The notes under the pieces were generated by a model. The model saw only the letters and a program-made list of their open reading frames with translations. It searched no databases and was not told the origin of the DNA. Positions 25,382-37,372 of a DNA stretch of 64,000 nucleotides are shown here, in pieces. Positions within the stretch are counted from its first letter, which is position 1. Every line of letters begins with the position of its first letter. Location: the NCBI RefSeq assembly GCF_958298935.1, contig NC_084929.1, positions 2,728,001-2,792,000 on the forward strand, read 5' to 3'. The DNA comes from Phragmites australis (lineage: Eukaryota; Streptophyta; Magnoliopsida; Poales; Poaceae). Position numbers and translations under genes: made by a program.

Positions 25382-27936
25382 TGATTTGGGTCATCATGAC
25401 GATAACCCTGCAAACGGTCAAGGTCCTTCGACCCTGGCAGCAGGTGTCAGCCGTAGGCGGGCACACCACCTCCGGTTCTTATCAGGACCCTTATCATACA
25501 GGCTCCCATTATTAACAGGGGCCAATCGTTTTAAATCCACAACTACTAAGAGGGTCATTCTTCTACAGGAGGCCCTCATGCGCCCTCCGACCACAGATCT
25601 AGCTACCCCAGCCGGTAAGGATTGGATGAACTTGACGGTTGACTTAACAAAGGAGATCATCATCCATACCGAGAACTCTCATCAGGCCCTAGCCAGAAAC
25701 AGTGCTAATCGGGGTAGACCAGACTATAGGATCAAGGAGGCCGACTAGAGGGGGGTGAATAGGTGATTCTAAAATTTCTAGCAAGATATAACTGATTCTA
25801 ATGTGAAATTAAAAGATTGGTTACAACACATATAACACCCTCAAAATCTATATCTTGACAAAGTGATCAATTCTATGTCTATGTAAAGGTTTGCAACCTA
25901 GGGTGACATGTTGGTAATTATAATTCTAGAAATATAAATTGTACAATATAAATAAACTTAAGTAGGCAAAGCACAAAGGAGATGCTAGATTTTTTTACCG
26001 TGGTCTCGAAGACTTGCTGATCTCCCCTAATCCACATTGAGGTGGGTGACTCCCCTAATCTACATTGAGGTGGGTTCAAGCATTTAACCGCTCCTCTATC
26101 AAGTATGCAATTCTCATCACGAGAAGAGACTCACCACGAGCAACTCGATCTTGTGCTAGATTAATTCAATGAACTACTTACTATCTCGATTCCACTATAG
26201 TTGCACTTTACCACTCCGGCAAGGCGTGCACAAAGCCTCTCACAATCACACCGAGTCTTCTCACAAGCTTCTTTGAGAATATCATCAGATCACAACGCGA
26301 TCGTACCATCTAGGTATTGGCGAACACCAAGAGTAACAAGCCAAAAGAACTTGACTCTCACCAAGTGCCTAAAGCTCAATCTCTAATGCAAATGCACTTG
26401 ATTCTTGCCTTATAACCTTCTCTATGTGCAACACATGCACAAATGTATAGGGAGAACTTCACTTTTCTCAAGGATGCTCAATGGGGGCAGGAGACTTACT
26501 TCAAGACACTAGACAAGTGATATATATAGGCCACGCCACCAAAACTAGATGTTGCCCAAAGTCTGACTTCTCTGCGTATCTGGCGGTCAAACCGTCATAC
26601 AACTAGTGGTCAGACCATCACTAGACCAGCTGCTCTAAAACTAGCCGCTACAACTTTTTCATGCCTTTGGCAGATCGACCACCCATTCTAGAGAGATGAA
26701 AGTTCTTTGTAAGCTTCAGTGGTCAGACCGATCATCTTGGCTGTCAGAGCACCACAACGGTGGTCAGATCGGAGTTCTTGACGGTCGGACCACCACTCCA
26801 TGACCAGCACATCTGATACTCAGAGAAACGGCGATAACTTTCTAACGTGATGTCCGATTTAGGTGATCTTGGATTCTACGAAAAGTTTATTCAGAGAGCT
26901 ACACATCTCAACTAATTTTTGCTTGATCTCAAACACATTGGATCAAATATAAAACATAGTCCAAAGATCCACCATAATGAAAACTGCATGAACCTTAATC
27001 TTTTGTAAAACAAATTTGGAACCTAAAAGTTCTATGCGACCAAGGGTTAAAGCATTCACTATGAAAACTTGCAAAACACCTTTGCAAACTTAGTAACATG
27101 TCATACGGAGTAGGAACATGGACTTGAGTTATTTGTAAAACCCATTTGCAAACTATAGTATCCTACCAAAGAGAATATGCACACGCAAGATTGAACTTAT
27201 CAACATATGGTAAAAACTCAAGCAATCGTCTAGACCTCTCTTAATAGTACAATATTTATCATATCAATCCAATCATTTCTCTTCTCTAATCACCATTGAC
27301 CGGTAAAATTATGCTAGCCATCCCTTTGGACTTGATGAACACATCATCCAAGTCCCGATGCTTCTTTTAGGCTTATCATTAACTCTTCATTTATGCTTGA
27401 TGAAAATATTCATCCTTGCTTCCCATCTCAATCCTCTCTTGATCTTCTGGAAGCTTGATGAAGTTCACTTAATTGCTTTCCATACACAAAACATGGAAGA
27501 CTTTTCTTTTCACACCATCTTCATCCTGTTTACCACCAAGATATGAACCACAAGCATCAAACACATAAGTTATCCATTAAGCTTGTCTTGATCATGCTCT
27601 TCTAATTCAATACATTGAATATCTCAATTCAATATTTGCCTTCATATGGAACCTAACCCCAACTTTCTCTCAAGCACATAACACATGGGTTAGTCCATAA
27701 AACTCAATTGATAATTTCATACCTTTAGTTACTTTATCTCTACAACTTTGATCTTCATGCTTATTATCAATATTCTTAAGATCATCCTTAAACTCTGATG
27801 TCTCTTCCTCTCTAGTTTCTTCTTCATCACATGAGCATCACTTAGAGCTCAATGATCTTGATGCATATCTTTTGATCTCATAACATTCTTCAACGAATAC
27901 ATGTTTTATCACTTAAGCATCTCCTATGGAATAACC

Positions 27937-28719
27937 TGTTGGTGATATGCCCTAGAGGCGATCGAGTTTGCGGATTGGATCTGCTAATGGGCTTTAATGT
28001 TGATTAAAGGATCATTAGGGTTTAGAGTCATAATGGGCTTTAATGTTGATTAAAGGCCCATTAGCGTGCTCTATATAAGAATAAGCAGGGGCCAAGGCGC
28101 ATTGAGTTTTTCCGGAAAACAGATCTTGCCACCAAAAACCCTGGCCGCCTCCTATTCCCGAACTCCCTTCGAAACCCTAGCCGGGCGCGCGGTGCTAGCA
28201 CACCGGCTCACGGCGATTCCATCCTTGTACGTGTGGATACCGTAGAGGCGCTGCTACTATTACGGTGCTGATCTGCTCGGGGGTACTCGGGACGTGCTCG
28301 GGGTACTCAGGACGTGCTCGGGGGTGCTCGGGACGTGCTCGGGGGTGCTCGGGACGTGCTCGGGGGTGCTCGGGACGTGCTCGGGGTACTCGGGACGTGC
28401 TCGGGGGTGCTCGGGTCGTGCTCGGGGGTACTCGAGACGTGCTCGGAGGTACTCGGGTTGCGCTCGGGAGTACTCGGGACGTACTCGCGAGTACTCGGAA
28501 GGTGCTCGGGACGTGCTCGAGACGAGGTTGACGATCGACTACTTGATGCGCACGACGTTGGATTGGTCTGCTCCAACTCTTCTTCCGCTGCACTGCTCGT
28601 CAAGTGGTAACATGATCCCCTACTCGCATGGCTTCCTGGTTGAATGCGGTAGAGAAAATTTATTTTGTGCTAGCGTAGCCTACCCGTTACCCAACACAAC
28701 CAACTAAAAATTCTCAACA
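27937..28719 (+). mobile_element. Copia-type (Angela/BARE-like) solo LTR
   Basis: The 783-bp unit begins TGTTGGTGATATGCCCTAGAGG and ends ATTCTCAACA, with TGTTG/CAACA inverted tips. A TATA box (CTATATAAG, about 28071) precedes a leader-like stretch. The tail before the end (GCGGTAGAGAAAATTT, then TACCCGTTACCC) is typical of Angela/BARE-group LTRs. No second LTR or internal region is present, so this is a product of LTR-LTR recombination. The 5-bp flanks TAACC and TAATT match only in part. Confidence 0.7.
28272..28525 (+). repeat. Minisatellite inside the solo LTR (GTGCTCGGGACGTGCTCGGG)
   Basis: About a dozen tandem units of roughly 20-22 bp, built from GTGCTCGGG and ACGTGCTCGGG or GTACTCGGG variants, lie downstream of the LTR TATA box. 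Units at the left are nearly identical and those at the right are more diverged. Frames of about 90-135 codons on both strands are caused by the repeat alone. Confidence 0.85.
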
Positions 28720-29289
28720 TAATTGTTAGTTCATAGGTATTGTCACCACTTATCCGAGCATCACTTAGAGCTCATTCATTTTGATGCATTTCTCTTAACT
28801 GCATGGCATTCCTCAATAAATCCATGCTTAATTCTCTATGCATCACCATGAAAATAACCTACTAACAATTATATTGATAATTGTTAGTTCATAGGTATTA
28901 TCATTAATTCCTAAAACCATACATAGGGGCTAGATGAACCTTCACAGACAATCCCCTATCGTCAGACGCGTCGGACCCAGAAAGGCGCAACCCCAGGAAC
29001 AAGGCTTCCTGGGATGACAATCAGACAAATAACTGTCATTGAACCTCACCAGTCAAAGGTCATCCAATTAATGACTTGCGTTAGGTCATCGACAACCGGC
29101 AAAGACGCCCGGGAGCTTATGAGGAGGCTTCTTCTACTCCTCATCGATCTAATCGGGAAACGTCCCGATATCGATCAAACTGGGACCAGTCTCCGATCGT
29201 CATGGGAAAGACTCTCAAGGTTGCTGGAACCAAACAAGGCACCATCAACAGATGACTACCCTTCTCTCTAGATGTACGGAATATAAGCT

Positions 29290-29912
29290 AGTTGGCAACT
29301 GCCCCGGACGATCAAGAAATACAATGAAAGCACAAATTCCATTGAGTTTCTCCAGATCTATACCACGACCATCCAAACAGCTAGTGGGGACGAGAAGGTA
29401 ATGGTGAATTATCTCCCCAAGGCCCTTGAAGGTGTGGGCAGGACATGGTTGACCAATCTATCACCAAAAACAATCTACTCATAGGAGCAGCCTTATGACG
29501 TGTTCCGAGCTAACTTTCAGTGTACCTACATTCGCCCTGACACGAAAAACGATCTCCACCATTGCGAGCAGATGGGGAACTAAACCTTGCGCTTCTTTAC
29601 TTCAGTAATACCCAGAATACCATACCCAAGATTAGTGACTATGATGTCATCCAGGCGTTCACTCAAGGGGTTAAGAGTTGGTGTTATGTTGAAGACATCG
29701 CTAGAAAGGAACCTGAAATAGTTAAAGAGCTCATACAGATCGTCGATAAGTCTTCTAAGGCTGAGGATGTGCTCCTCTACGTCAAGGAGAAGACTCAGGG
29801 CATCAAACATCCTCAACTCGGGCTCGGTGGTGACAAGGTCCAGAGCAAACGTAAGAAGAACACCAAGGGAAGTAAGTGCAACAAAGCTAAATCTGACGAA
29901 GTTTTTGCATAA
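29290..29912 (+). pseudogene. Gypsy gag capsid region
   Basis: In one frame FLQIYTTTIQTASGDEKVM and NYLPKALEG are read, with TWLTNL following, the conserved core of Tat/RIRE2-type gag. A stop falls near 29480. The frame picks up in the next register from 29562 (FTQGVKSWCYVEDIARKEP). A reverse copy at 36796-36542 has the matching text FLKIYTTNIQVADGDEDVM. Not functional. Confidence 0.7.
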
Positions 29913-30292
29913 CCGCCCGACATTCGCCCCTACTAGCACTCTAGACCTTCCTAGGATAGAAGCTTTACACCAGGCTCCGACAAACGAGACAGAAAGCCTT
30001 CGTGCGACTTCCACCAAAACGACAACCATAGCATCTACGAGTGCCACCTCTGGAGAAAGTTGGTCAAAGCGAAGGTCAAAAAAGCAACTAAGGAAAGAAG
30101 ATCCAGGTCATGACCCAAAGCAGGGACTTCAACTCGAATGGCAGTGAGGATGATACGGACATGATGCCTTTCCAGCCGAGTGAGAGGACAATCGACTACA
30201 TGTTCAGTGGTTCTACATCCTATGAGTCCAAGTGGTGTTACAAGATGGTGGCCTGAGAAGTCCTAGCCGTCATCCCTAAGGGTCATCAGAAC

Positions 30293-30940
30293 GTGAAGTG
30301 GTCAGACACCGAAATCTCCTTCGGCGAAAAAGACTACCCTGATAAATTCGTACAGCTAGGCCGCTTCCCGATAATAGTTGAGCCTATGATAAACAATTGC
30401 AAAGTTGCCCTAGTACTTATCGATGGAGTGAGTTCCTTGAACATCCTCTTCATTAACGCACTTGAAGGAATGCAAATCTCTCGATCTACAATTAAGCCGG
30501 TTACTCAAGCCTTCCACGTTATAATAACTGGATCCTCGGCCACTCTCATCAGCCAGATATCACTATCTGTTACCTTCAGAAAGCATGACAACTTTCTAAC
30601 AGAAAAAATTATGTTTGACGTGGTCGATTTCAAGGCGACATACAATGTCTTAGGAATACTTACTCTTGCCAAATTCATGGCAGCCACATATTACACTTAT
30701 CAATGCATAAAAATCCTAGGATCTAAGGGAATCATTACCATCCGGGTTTACACGAAAGCAAACTTACGCTGTGAAGAATGGAGTCTAGACATATACACGC
30801 AGCATCCACCTGACAAGGAGATGAAAAAATTGAGGCCTAAGGCTGTCATGAAGTTTCACGGCAAAGTTAAAATAGTTCCTTTGGATCCACCTGAGCCTTC
30901 CAAGATCGTTTGGATCGGCTCCAAACTAGATCCCAAATAG
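30293..30940 (+). pseudogene. Gypsy retropepsin region
   Basis: The frame contains VLIDGVSSLNILF, which corresponds to the retropepsin active-site region of Tat-type elements (normally D-G-G/S-S-S-L-N; here the second glycine is Val). ALEGMQISRS and FDVVDFKATYNVLG follow as expected. It lies directly before the reverse transcriptase remnant. The substitution at the active site and the loss of upstream frame mark it as dead. Confidence 0.7.
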
Positions 30941-31039
30941 GAACGCACGCTCATTACCTTTCTCCTGGTAAATGCCGACGTGTTCGTTTGGCAACTGTCA
31001 GACATGCCCGTGTTTACTAGGGAGGTGATTGAACATAAA

Positions 31040-31740
31040 CTAGCTATCCGACCCGATGCAAAGCCGGTCAAACAGAAACTCTAACAATTCACACCTAATA
31101 GAAAAGAAGCCATTAAAGAGGAAATTGAAAGGCTTACCAAGACAGGTTCTATTCGAGAGGTGGATCGCCCCGAGTGGCTTGCAAACCATATTATGATAAA
31201 AAGGTCAAACGACAAATGGCGAATGTGTATCAACTTCATAGATCTCAACAAAGCCTACCCTAAAGATGATTTTCCTTTACCATGAATTGATCAGATAGTT
31301 GACTCCATCTCTGACTACGACTATGTAAGCCTTCTAGATGCTTATTCTGGTTATCATCATATTAGCATGAATCCAGAAGATGAGGAGAAGACCTCATTTA
31401 TTACTCTTTTGGGGGTCTATTGCTATGTTAAAATATCCATCGGATTGAAGAATAACGGTGTCACATACCAATGAGGAATGCAGATAACACTCTATGATCA
31501 GATCGATTAGAAAGTAGAAGCCTACATCGATGATCTCGTCATCAAAACCAGAAAGAAGGAAGATCTCATCTCTGATCTACAAGAAACGTTGAACAACTTG
31601 CGCAAGAATCGAGTCATGTTGAATCTGGAGAAGTGCGCATTTGGAGTTAATGTGGGGAAATTACTCGAATATCTAGTGTCTTACCAGGGAATAGAAATCA
31701 ATACAGAGAAGATCAAAGCTATTGAAGACATGTACCTCTA
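31040..31740 (+). pseudogene. Gypsy reverse transcriptase remnant
   Basis: With several in-frame stops the frame reads EEIERLTKTGSIREV, then KWRMCINFIDLNKAYPKDDF, SLLDAYSGYHHISM, and AYIDDLVIKT (the YIDD catalytic box, about 31530). The latter three are signature blocks of gypsy reverse transcriptase. Stops occur near 31082, 31284, 31472 and 31508. Confidence 0.8.
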
Positions 31741-32439
31741 AGTCAGTACAAGAAATTTAGAGACTAACCAGATGGATAGCAACACTTAGTCAATTTATTT
31801 CATAGCTCGGAGATCGAGTACTTTCTTTCTTCAAGTAGACAACATGATAAGTTTGAATAGTAAAAAAAAACAGAGAAGACATTCAATAAATTGAAGAGGT
31901 ATCTTTCACCCCCTAGTGCTATTTGCTCCCAACCCTAATGAAGATTTGCTTTTACATATCGTGGCTGAACCACGTGCTGTAAGTAGGGTATTGGTGATAG
32001 AAAGGGAAGTGAAAGACAAATGAGAGAAAAGCTAGCAACCAGTGTAGTACATCAATGAAGTGCTCACGATCCTAAAGAATGCTACCGCAAGTGCAGAAGT
32101 TGTTATATGCGGTACTGGTGGCCTCTCGTAAGTTACGATATCACTTCGAGGCTCATAAGATCACCATTTGTCGGTGCTCTGATCTAGTTTAGTTAGATTA
32201 TTTGCCAGTAGTGCTAGCGGTTTTTGCTCGCTTTTGCCCTTTTATCTAAGGGATTTATGGTTTGATCTCATTTTCCTTAATATATGGCATTTTCTTCTTA
32301 CATGACACAACAGTGCTCGTGCTTTTAGTTGGAAAAAAACCCTGAGTTGTTATTTAAAAAAATGTTGTTGTTGAGGACCTTCGATTCTAAGAAACAAGCA
32401 CCGAAGAGGAAGAAATGAATGATGGGGATGAGTAAAATC

Positions 32440-33200
32440 TTATTTTTTTTCTAGTAGAATTAGGCCCATAATTGAAGCCCTGGTGAGACCAGCCCAACTT
32501 GTTCGTGTGTAACTTGGGGAGAAACGGTGCCAGCGATGCGCAGCTTCCATCATTATTTTGCCTCTCAATCTCTCTGTGTCATGGGCTTTCGCCCCAAAAG
32601 TGGATTTGTCACCTTTCTGTTTCCACTCAGATCCTCCTGCTCGGCTGCTCCTCTCAACAAAGGAAAAAACTGACAAAATGGAAAAGAGAGAGAGATGGGA
32701 TGAGCAGAGGAGCCAGAGCTCGGGACGGCAGACGGACGGAGGCACCGAAGCTCAAGCCGCGCACAGATCTAGGCAACAGGTCTGTTAGATATATGGATGT
32801 AGCTCCGAATTCTAAATAAATCTTAGTCCACTAAATGAAGGTGAAGATATATATTTTAGTTTCATCTTAGTCCTTCTCCAATAGGGACGGTAAATGCCTC
32901 GCGTATCACTACAGCAGCTGAGTTGCCGCCACCCTGCTATAGTGAAACAGCCATGGCATATTTGTGTATTCTCTTTGAACTCTATTACTGTTAAGAGAGT
33001 ATGTCTATGAGTTTGAGAAGAGGAGTAGAGTAAAAATAAGATAGAAAATATGATAGCTGTTAGAGATAAAATAATAAAAAATATTATGATAGTATTATAA
33101 GATGTTATAATAGTGTTATAGGGGATAAAATTTTAGAGTATCTGCTAGATGAAGATAGAGGTAGGCCAATTTAAAAGAAATTCTCACATCCACGCATGCT
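32440..33200. other. Non-coding spacer
   Basis: Overlapping frames on both strands at 32440-32820 have no recognisable family. The remainder is AT-rich with no named feature. Confidence 0.35.
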
Positions 33201-33368
33201 AAGTGGGTGGATGAGAGAAAGAGAACACACGCGTGTTCTCGCTCGCCTCGCCTCACCGGGCAGGAGCGAAGGGGGCAAGACATATACGTGAACAGTCCAT
33301 CGAAATCGGGTCCAGTAGAATGCACCAATGCAGTCTCTTTTTACAGTTTTATTCTTTACGGCATGAGC

Positions 33369-33370
33369 AA

Positions 33371-33456
<86 letters not shown>
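33369..33456. repeat. Compound (CA)n(TA)n microsatellite
   Basis: About 13 CA units run directly into about 30 AT units. The open frame of repeated Thr-His and Ile-Tyr across it is an artefact of the repeat. Confidence 0.95.
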
Positions 33457-33459
<3 letters not shown>

Positions 33460-33629
33460 GAATCCGATATGAGAGAGACTGATGTGATCTTAAACATCAA
33501 ATTGATGCGAGGTGAGAATGTGATTATACTACAACAAGATCACTCTAACACCTTATGATTCTAACTTAATACTTTGAAATAATAAAATAATTGATAGAGA
33601 TCAGCTAAGATACTCTAAGATAATCGGAT

Positions 33630-34250
33630 CACTCATATATCTAGCTAGTGCTAAAAGGCATGATATCTCATTTGCTGTGAGCAAATTGAGTCGGTTTACT
33701 TCTAACCCGGGTGATAATCATTGGTGTACGTTTGAACGAGTCATGCACTACCTACTAGGTACCATTAATTATGGACTTCATTATACTAGGTAACTGTCAG
33801 TACCGGAGGTTATAGTGATTCAAACTAGATATCCGATATTGATGAGATCAAGACCACAAGTGGATATATGTGCACTCTTGCCAGTGATGTTGTCTTATGA
33901 AGGTCTTACAAACAGACCATATTGACGAGGTCAACTATGGAACCAGAACTCACAACGTTAGACATAATCACTATTGAGGTAGAATGACTATGTGAACTCT
34001 TAATGAATTTGCTAGTGGTTAAAAAACCAGTATCAGATATCCTTATAAATTGTGATAATCAAATAATTATTGTCAAAGTGAACAGTTCTAAGAACATGAA
34101 ATCCTCAAGACATGTAAAGAGACGATTGAAATCTGTCAGAAAACTAAGAAAATCTAGAGTGATAGCATTGGATTATACCGAAATAGCTAAAACCTAGTAG
34201 ATAAATTTATAAAGAGACTGTCATAGAATGTGGTAGATAATGCATCAAAG
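33630..34250 (+). pseudogene. Copia RNase H remnant
   Basis: Across shifting frames the text follows the Ty1/copia C-terminal domain: ISFAVSKLSRF, then HYLLGTINYGLHYTR, a region matching the SYKQT..TSTMEPEL block, and INCDNQIIIVKVNSSKN with SSRHVKRRLKSVR. Several stops interrupt it. A second, shorter copy of the same stretch lies at 35877-36155. Confidence 0.75.
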
Positions 34251-34254
34251 TAGA

Positions 34255-34860
34255 TAAGTCCACTAAAATCGGGTCCAGTAGCTTACGCAATTGCAGCCTC
34301 CTTTTACAGTTTTTTTTTGCTGCATGGGAAAACACACATATATATGGAAATCATGTCAGTTAAGAATCTGATCGTGGCGCATAACTAATTCCGATCATAG
34401 CACATATGAACCGTGTAATTCTCTCTATATACATATGTTAGCTGCCACCACAAAGTATATACGCAATTAGGGTTTTGGCCTCTTCTCTCTGTTGTGTCGT
34501 TGCGCGTAGTCTACTCTATTTCGCTGGGCGACGTGCACTAATAAACGGGAGAGTAGGTATCCGGAACCCATCGCTCTTGGGATCCTACACTGAGAGAGGA
34601 CGAATAAAGTTTTTGAAAGCGATTGACACGACTGCTCACGATCTGCTTCCTCTACATCATCGTGATATGCTTCTACTCTGTCCTCCTCGTCATCTTCTGC
34701 TGCATCGCCATCACGAGCTCTCTGCATTTCACGCTGCCATTAGGTATGTACACTGCGATCCATTATATATTAGAGACTTTATTGAGGCTTGTCAGAGTTT
34801 ATCGGAATTCTTCTCGGAAAGCTAGTCGAGGCTTGTCGGGGAGCTTGTTGTTTGCATATG
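34255..34860 (+). mobile_element. Copia LTR-like remnant
   Basis: This follows the copia RNase H remnant, as a 3' LTR should. The segment AATCGGGTCCAGTAG..GCAGTCTC/GCAGCCTCC at 34265-34310 recurs at 33300-33345, upstream of the same remnant, so the two may be fragments of the 5' and 3' LTRs. The text GCAATTAGGGTTTTGGCC and CTTGGGATCCTACAC further on resembles the R/U5 part of grass copia LTRs. Exact ends were not found. Confidence 0.4.
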
Positions 34861-35269
34861 GTCATATTTATATGATACTTAGATATTAAATTAAATTAAA
34901 TCTGAAAGTGTTATTTTTTCTAACAAGATCTAGTGCAATTAATCCACTATTACTAGTGAGAAAGATAGTGAGAAAGAAGAGGAGGCGGCTGCCGACGAGC
35001 TACGTGTGGCAGATGCTTGGTTCCGATGGAATCGCGATCCGACAAATTAAATTAATCCTGTCACCGACAACCAAAGTCGTCTCCTGCGTAGCTAGCATGA
35101 TTCTATGGATACGACATATGTATTGGCAATTGGCTCATGTATGGACGACCGATGACAGTAACAAGCCAGAAGTTAGTCAAGCAAGATGGTTATTCATTAC
35201 TACATAAATAGTTTTTAGAGATATATGGTAATCTATTTACAAAGGTGTTTAGCCATTCATCTCTGATCA

Positions 35270-35870
35270 AAGGCTTATAGAAATAGACGATTCTTAAATG
35301 CGCAATTAAAAAACCGCATGTGAAAACTGATTACTAAAAGCGATTCACTTAAAGAATCTTCTATGGTATTTGGTCCTCGAATCGACTTTTTGGCCGACCA
35401 GGTAATCCGGTGGCTGAAGTCTCAAGTCACATGATTTTTCACGCGAAATACACACGGTAGCGGTTCGTGGCACTCGAACCTGGAACCTCTCAGTTAGTGA
35501 CACACATCCTTATCATCTCACCACAGAAGTTAGTGATACTAATAGAATATGCAATTTTTTTATCTCTTCTATCTGAAATTTCAAACCATTATTTGGATAT
35601 CTAAATGGCTTCAAATAAAAAAGTTTTCAGCTACAAAGTTGTAGGTCTCATCGAGGGCTATAATTTTCCTATAAAGTTTGTCCCATCTGATTTTGTAAGA
35701 AAACGTTATGAATTTTTTAAGATAAACTATTATTCATTCTGAGGTAATCATCCTATTATCAGTGGCGGTTCATAAAAGAAATCGTCTCTGAAAATGACCT
35801 TTTACACAGGTGGTTTCTTATATTGCCCGCCTCTGAAAATCTACCATTACCATAGGCGTGCTTTTGAATA
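35270..35870. mobile_element. Possible CACTA-type remnant
   Basis: Short motifs such as AAACCGC(A/C) and GCGGTTC/GGTGGTTTC recur in both orientations, resembling CACTA subterminal repeats. No CACTA terminus or target duplication was seen. Confidence 0.25.
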
Positions 35871-35876
35871 TTGGCG

Positions 35877-36155
35877 TACGTTTGAATGAGTCATGTACTA
35901 CCTACTAGGTACTATTAATTATAGACTTCATTATACTGGGTAACTAGTAGTACTGGAGGGTTATAGTGATTCAACCTAGATATCCGATGTTGCTGAAATC
36001 AAGACCACAAGTGGATATGTATTCACTCTTGATGGTGATGCTGTCAGATGAAAGTCTTACAAACAGACTATATTGACAAGGTCAACAATGGAAGCAGAAC
36101 TCACAATGTTAGACACAACTACTATTGAGATAGAATGACTGCGTAAACTCTTGAT
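35877..36155 (+). pseudogene. Second copia RNase H fragment
   Basis: This closely repeats 33720-33995 (TGAATGAGTCATG, then CTACCTACTAGGTAC and the ACTTCATTATACTGGG segment), with stops. It begins abruptly after unrelated DNA, so it is a truncated duplicate or part of a second insertion of the same family. Confidence 0.7.
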
Positions 36156-37372
36156 GTAACAGACCTACTCCTAACGAAGTCAACTACTCCTAGATCATCA
36201 TTACAGAGAGAATGCAAGCCCAACCTGCCCTGGTCGCTTTGCAGGCCCTGTCACGTCCGCTGAGTGTTGTCACGTTCGCCTACGAGGCCGTCCCGTAGCA
36301 TTAAATGCCACAAGACATGCCACTCTAACTTTACACATGTCCATAACCATGCTTATCGAAAGGAGGTGTCTGGGAAAGGAAAAAACTGAAGTGGATAGTA
36401 TTTCTTGCGATTTGACTAATTAGCTGAGTACCTACCCTGCAACTAGGGGGCTGGTCGACTGAGCCCCACCCTAGTCATGGGGTGAAACCGTGCTCTTGAG
36501 GATATCAACCATTGACTGATATTTGGCAGCATAGGACCCTTTCAGTGGGGTACCCCCTTATCTATTACACCGACATAAGTCTTGGCTGACCCTTCAAGGG
36601 TCATGGAGAGGTAGTTGCCCATAACATCTTCGTCCCCATCGGCCACTTGGATATTTGTAGTGTAAATCTTGAGGAACTCGACGGGATTAGAGGTTCTGTT
36701 GTACTTCTCGATCGATTTGGGGGTGGAACCGAGCTGGCCAGTCCACCCTCTGTAGATCCAGAGAGAAAACCTGGCAGTTATTGATGGCACCCTCATCGGT
36801 CTAGGGAGCTACGGGGGTTCTTCCCACTGGGTCGAAGATCGACCGTAGCTTCTACTCGAAAGACGTCTGGATGACCTCTGGTTAGGCCTCTGAGGAGAAC
36901 TCGATTGTTCCTCGGGGCTCTTTGAGTGTCTCCGCTGCTCGATGACTTCGCGCAGATCGTTTATGGGGTGGTTCCTAATTAGTGAGGTCCTACTGCGACT
37001 AGGCGCTCGGTTGTCTTCCTAGACTATCTTGTTCCACGGATTGCGCCTTTTCGGATCTAAGTCATCACGGGAAGGATCAACATAGGACTTTCCCTAGTTA
37101 GAGCTATTCGTAGTTGTGGCTTGATGAGAGTTCCCGGACTATAGGATAGCTTCCTTAGTCATGTAGATCATCAAGTTGACCTAGTCCTTGCCGCTAGGCA
37201 TAGTCAAATTTGTAGTGAGAGGTTGTCAGAGGTCCTCCTCTAGAAGGTGGAGCCTCTGAGCCACTGCATATCTGAAGTGTTGAGTTCCCTGTTAATGATC
37301 AGGGGACACGAGGTCTTGGATCCTGTTGGGATTTTGGATCGGAGGAGTTGTCATCAGTGGAGGTTGGTTGGT

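Larger units (their letters stand above)
25735..28935 (+). mobile_element. Non-coding element (copy A) of the GGGGGGTGAAT family
   Basis: Starts near AGGATCAAGGAGGCCGACTAGAGGGGGGTGAAT (25729-25761, given in parts: AGGATCAAGGAGGCC and AGAGGGGGGTGAAT) and ends near ATAGGGGCTAGATG (28922-28935). The same start and end types bound a reverse-oriented insertion at 37373-39318. It carries no protein. The interior has repeats of GGTCAGACCG and relatives at 26580-26820, a direct duplication at about 27830-28915, and a Copia-type solo LTR. It interrupts the gypsy gag. Neither LTRs nor inverted termini were found, so the class is unknown. Confidence 0.55.
24530..32200 (+). mobile_element. Decayed Ty3/gypsy (Tat/RIRE2-like) element, interrupted
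   Basis: An LTR-like tail is seen at about 24550-24893 (CTCAGATCAATAC, then CCTAGGGGGTCC and CCCCTTGCGATTCG). A gag frame follows at 24953. The element is broken at about 25735 by a non-coding insertion and resumes at about 28936. In order it then shows gag (29014-29912), protease (30293-30940), reverse transcriptase (31040-31740) and RNase H scraps to about 32200. Many stops and frameshifts make it non-autonomous and inactive. No 3' LTR was identified, so the right edge is only where similarity ends. Confidence 0.75.

Noticed and set aside
28265..28525. CRISPR-like direct repeats
   Set aside because: Units are contiguous without unique spacers and the genome is plant; this is a minisatellite.
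28195..28707. Several overlapping frames of about 90-137 codons on both strands
   Set aside because: All derive from the GTGCTCGGG minisatellite inside a solo LTR.
33207..33482. Open frames with Thr-His and Ile-Tyr repeats
   Set aside because: They are translations of the (CA)n(TA)n microsatellite.
34475..34889. Frames with a hydrophobic stretch that might encode a small membrane protein
   Set aside because: They lie in an LTR-like copia segment in which such frames are incidental.
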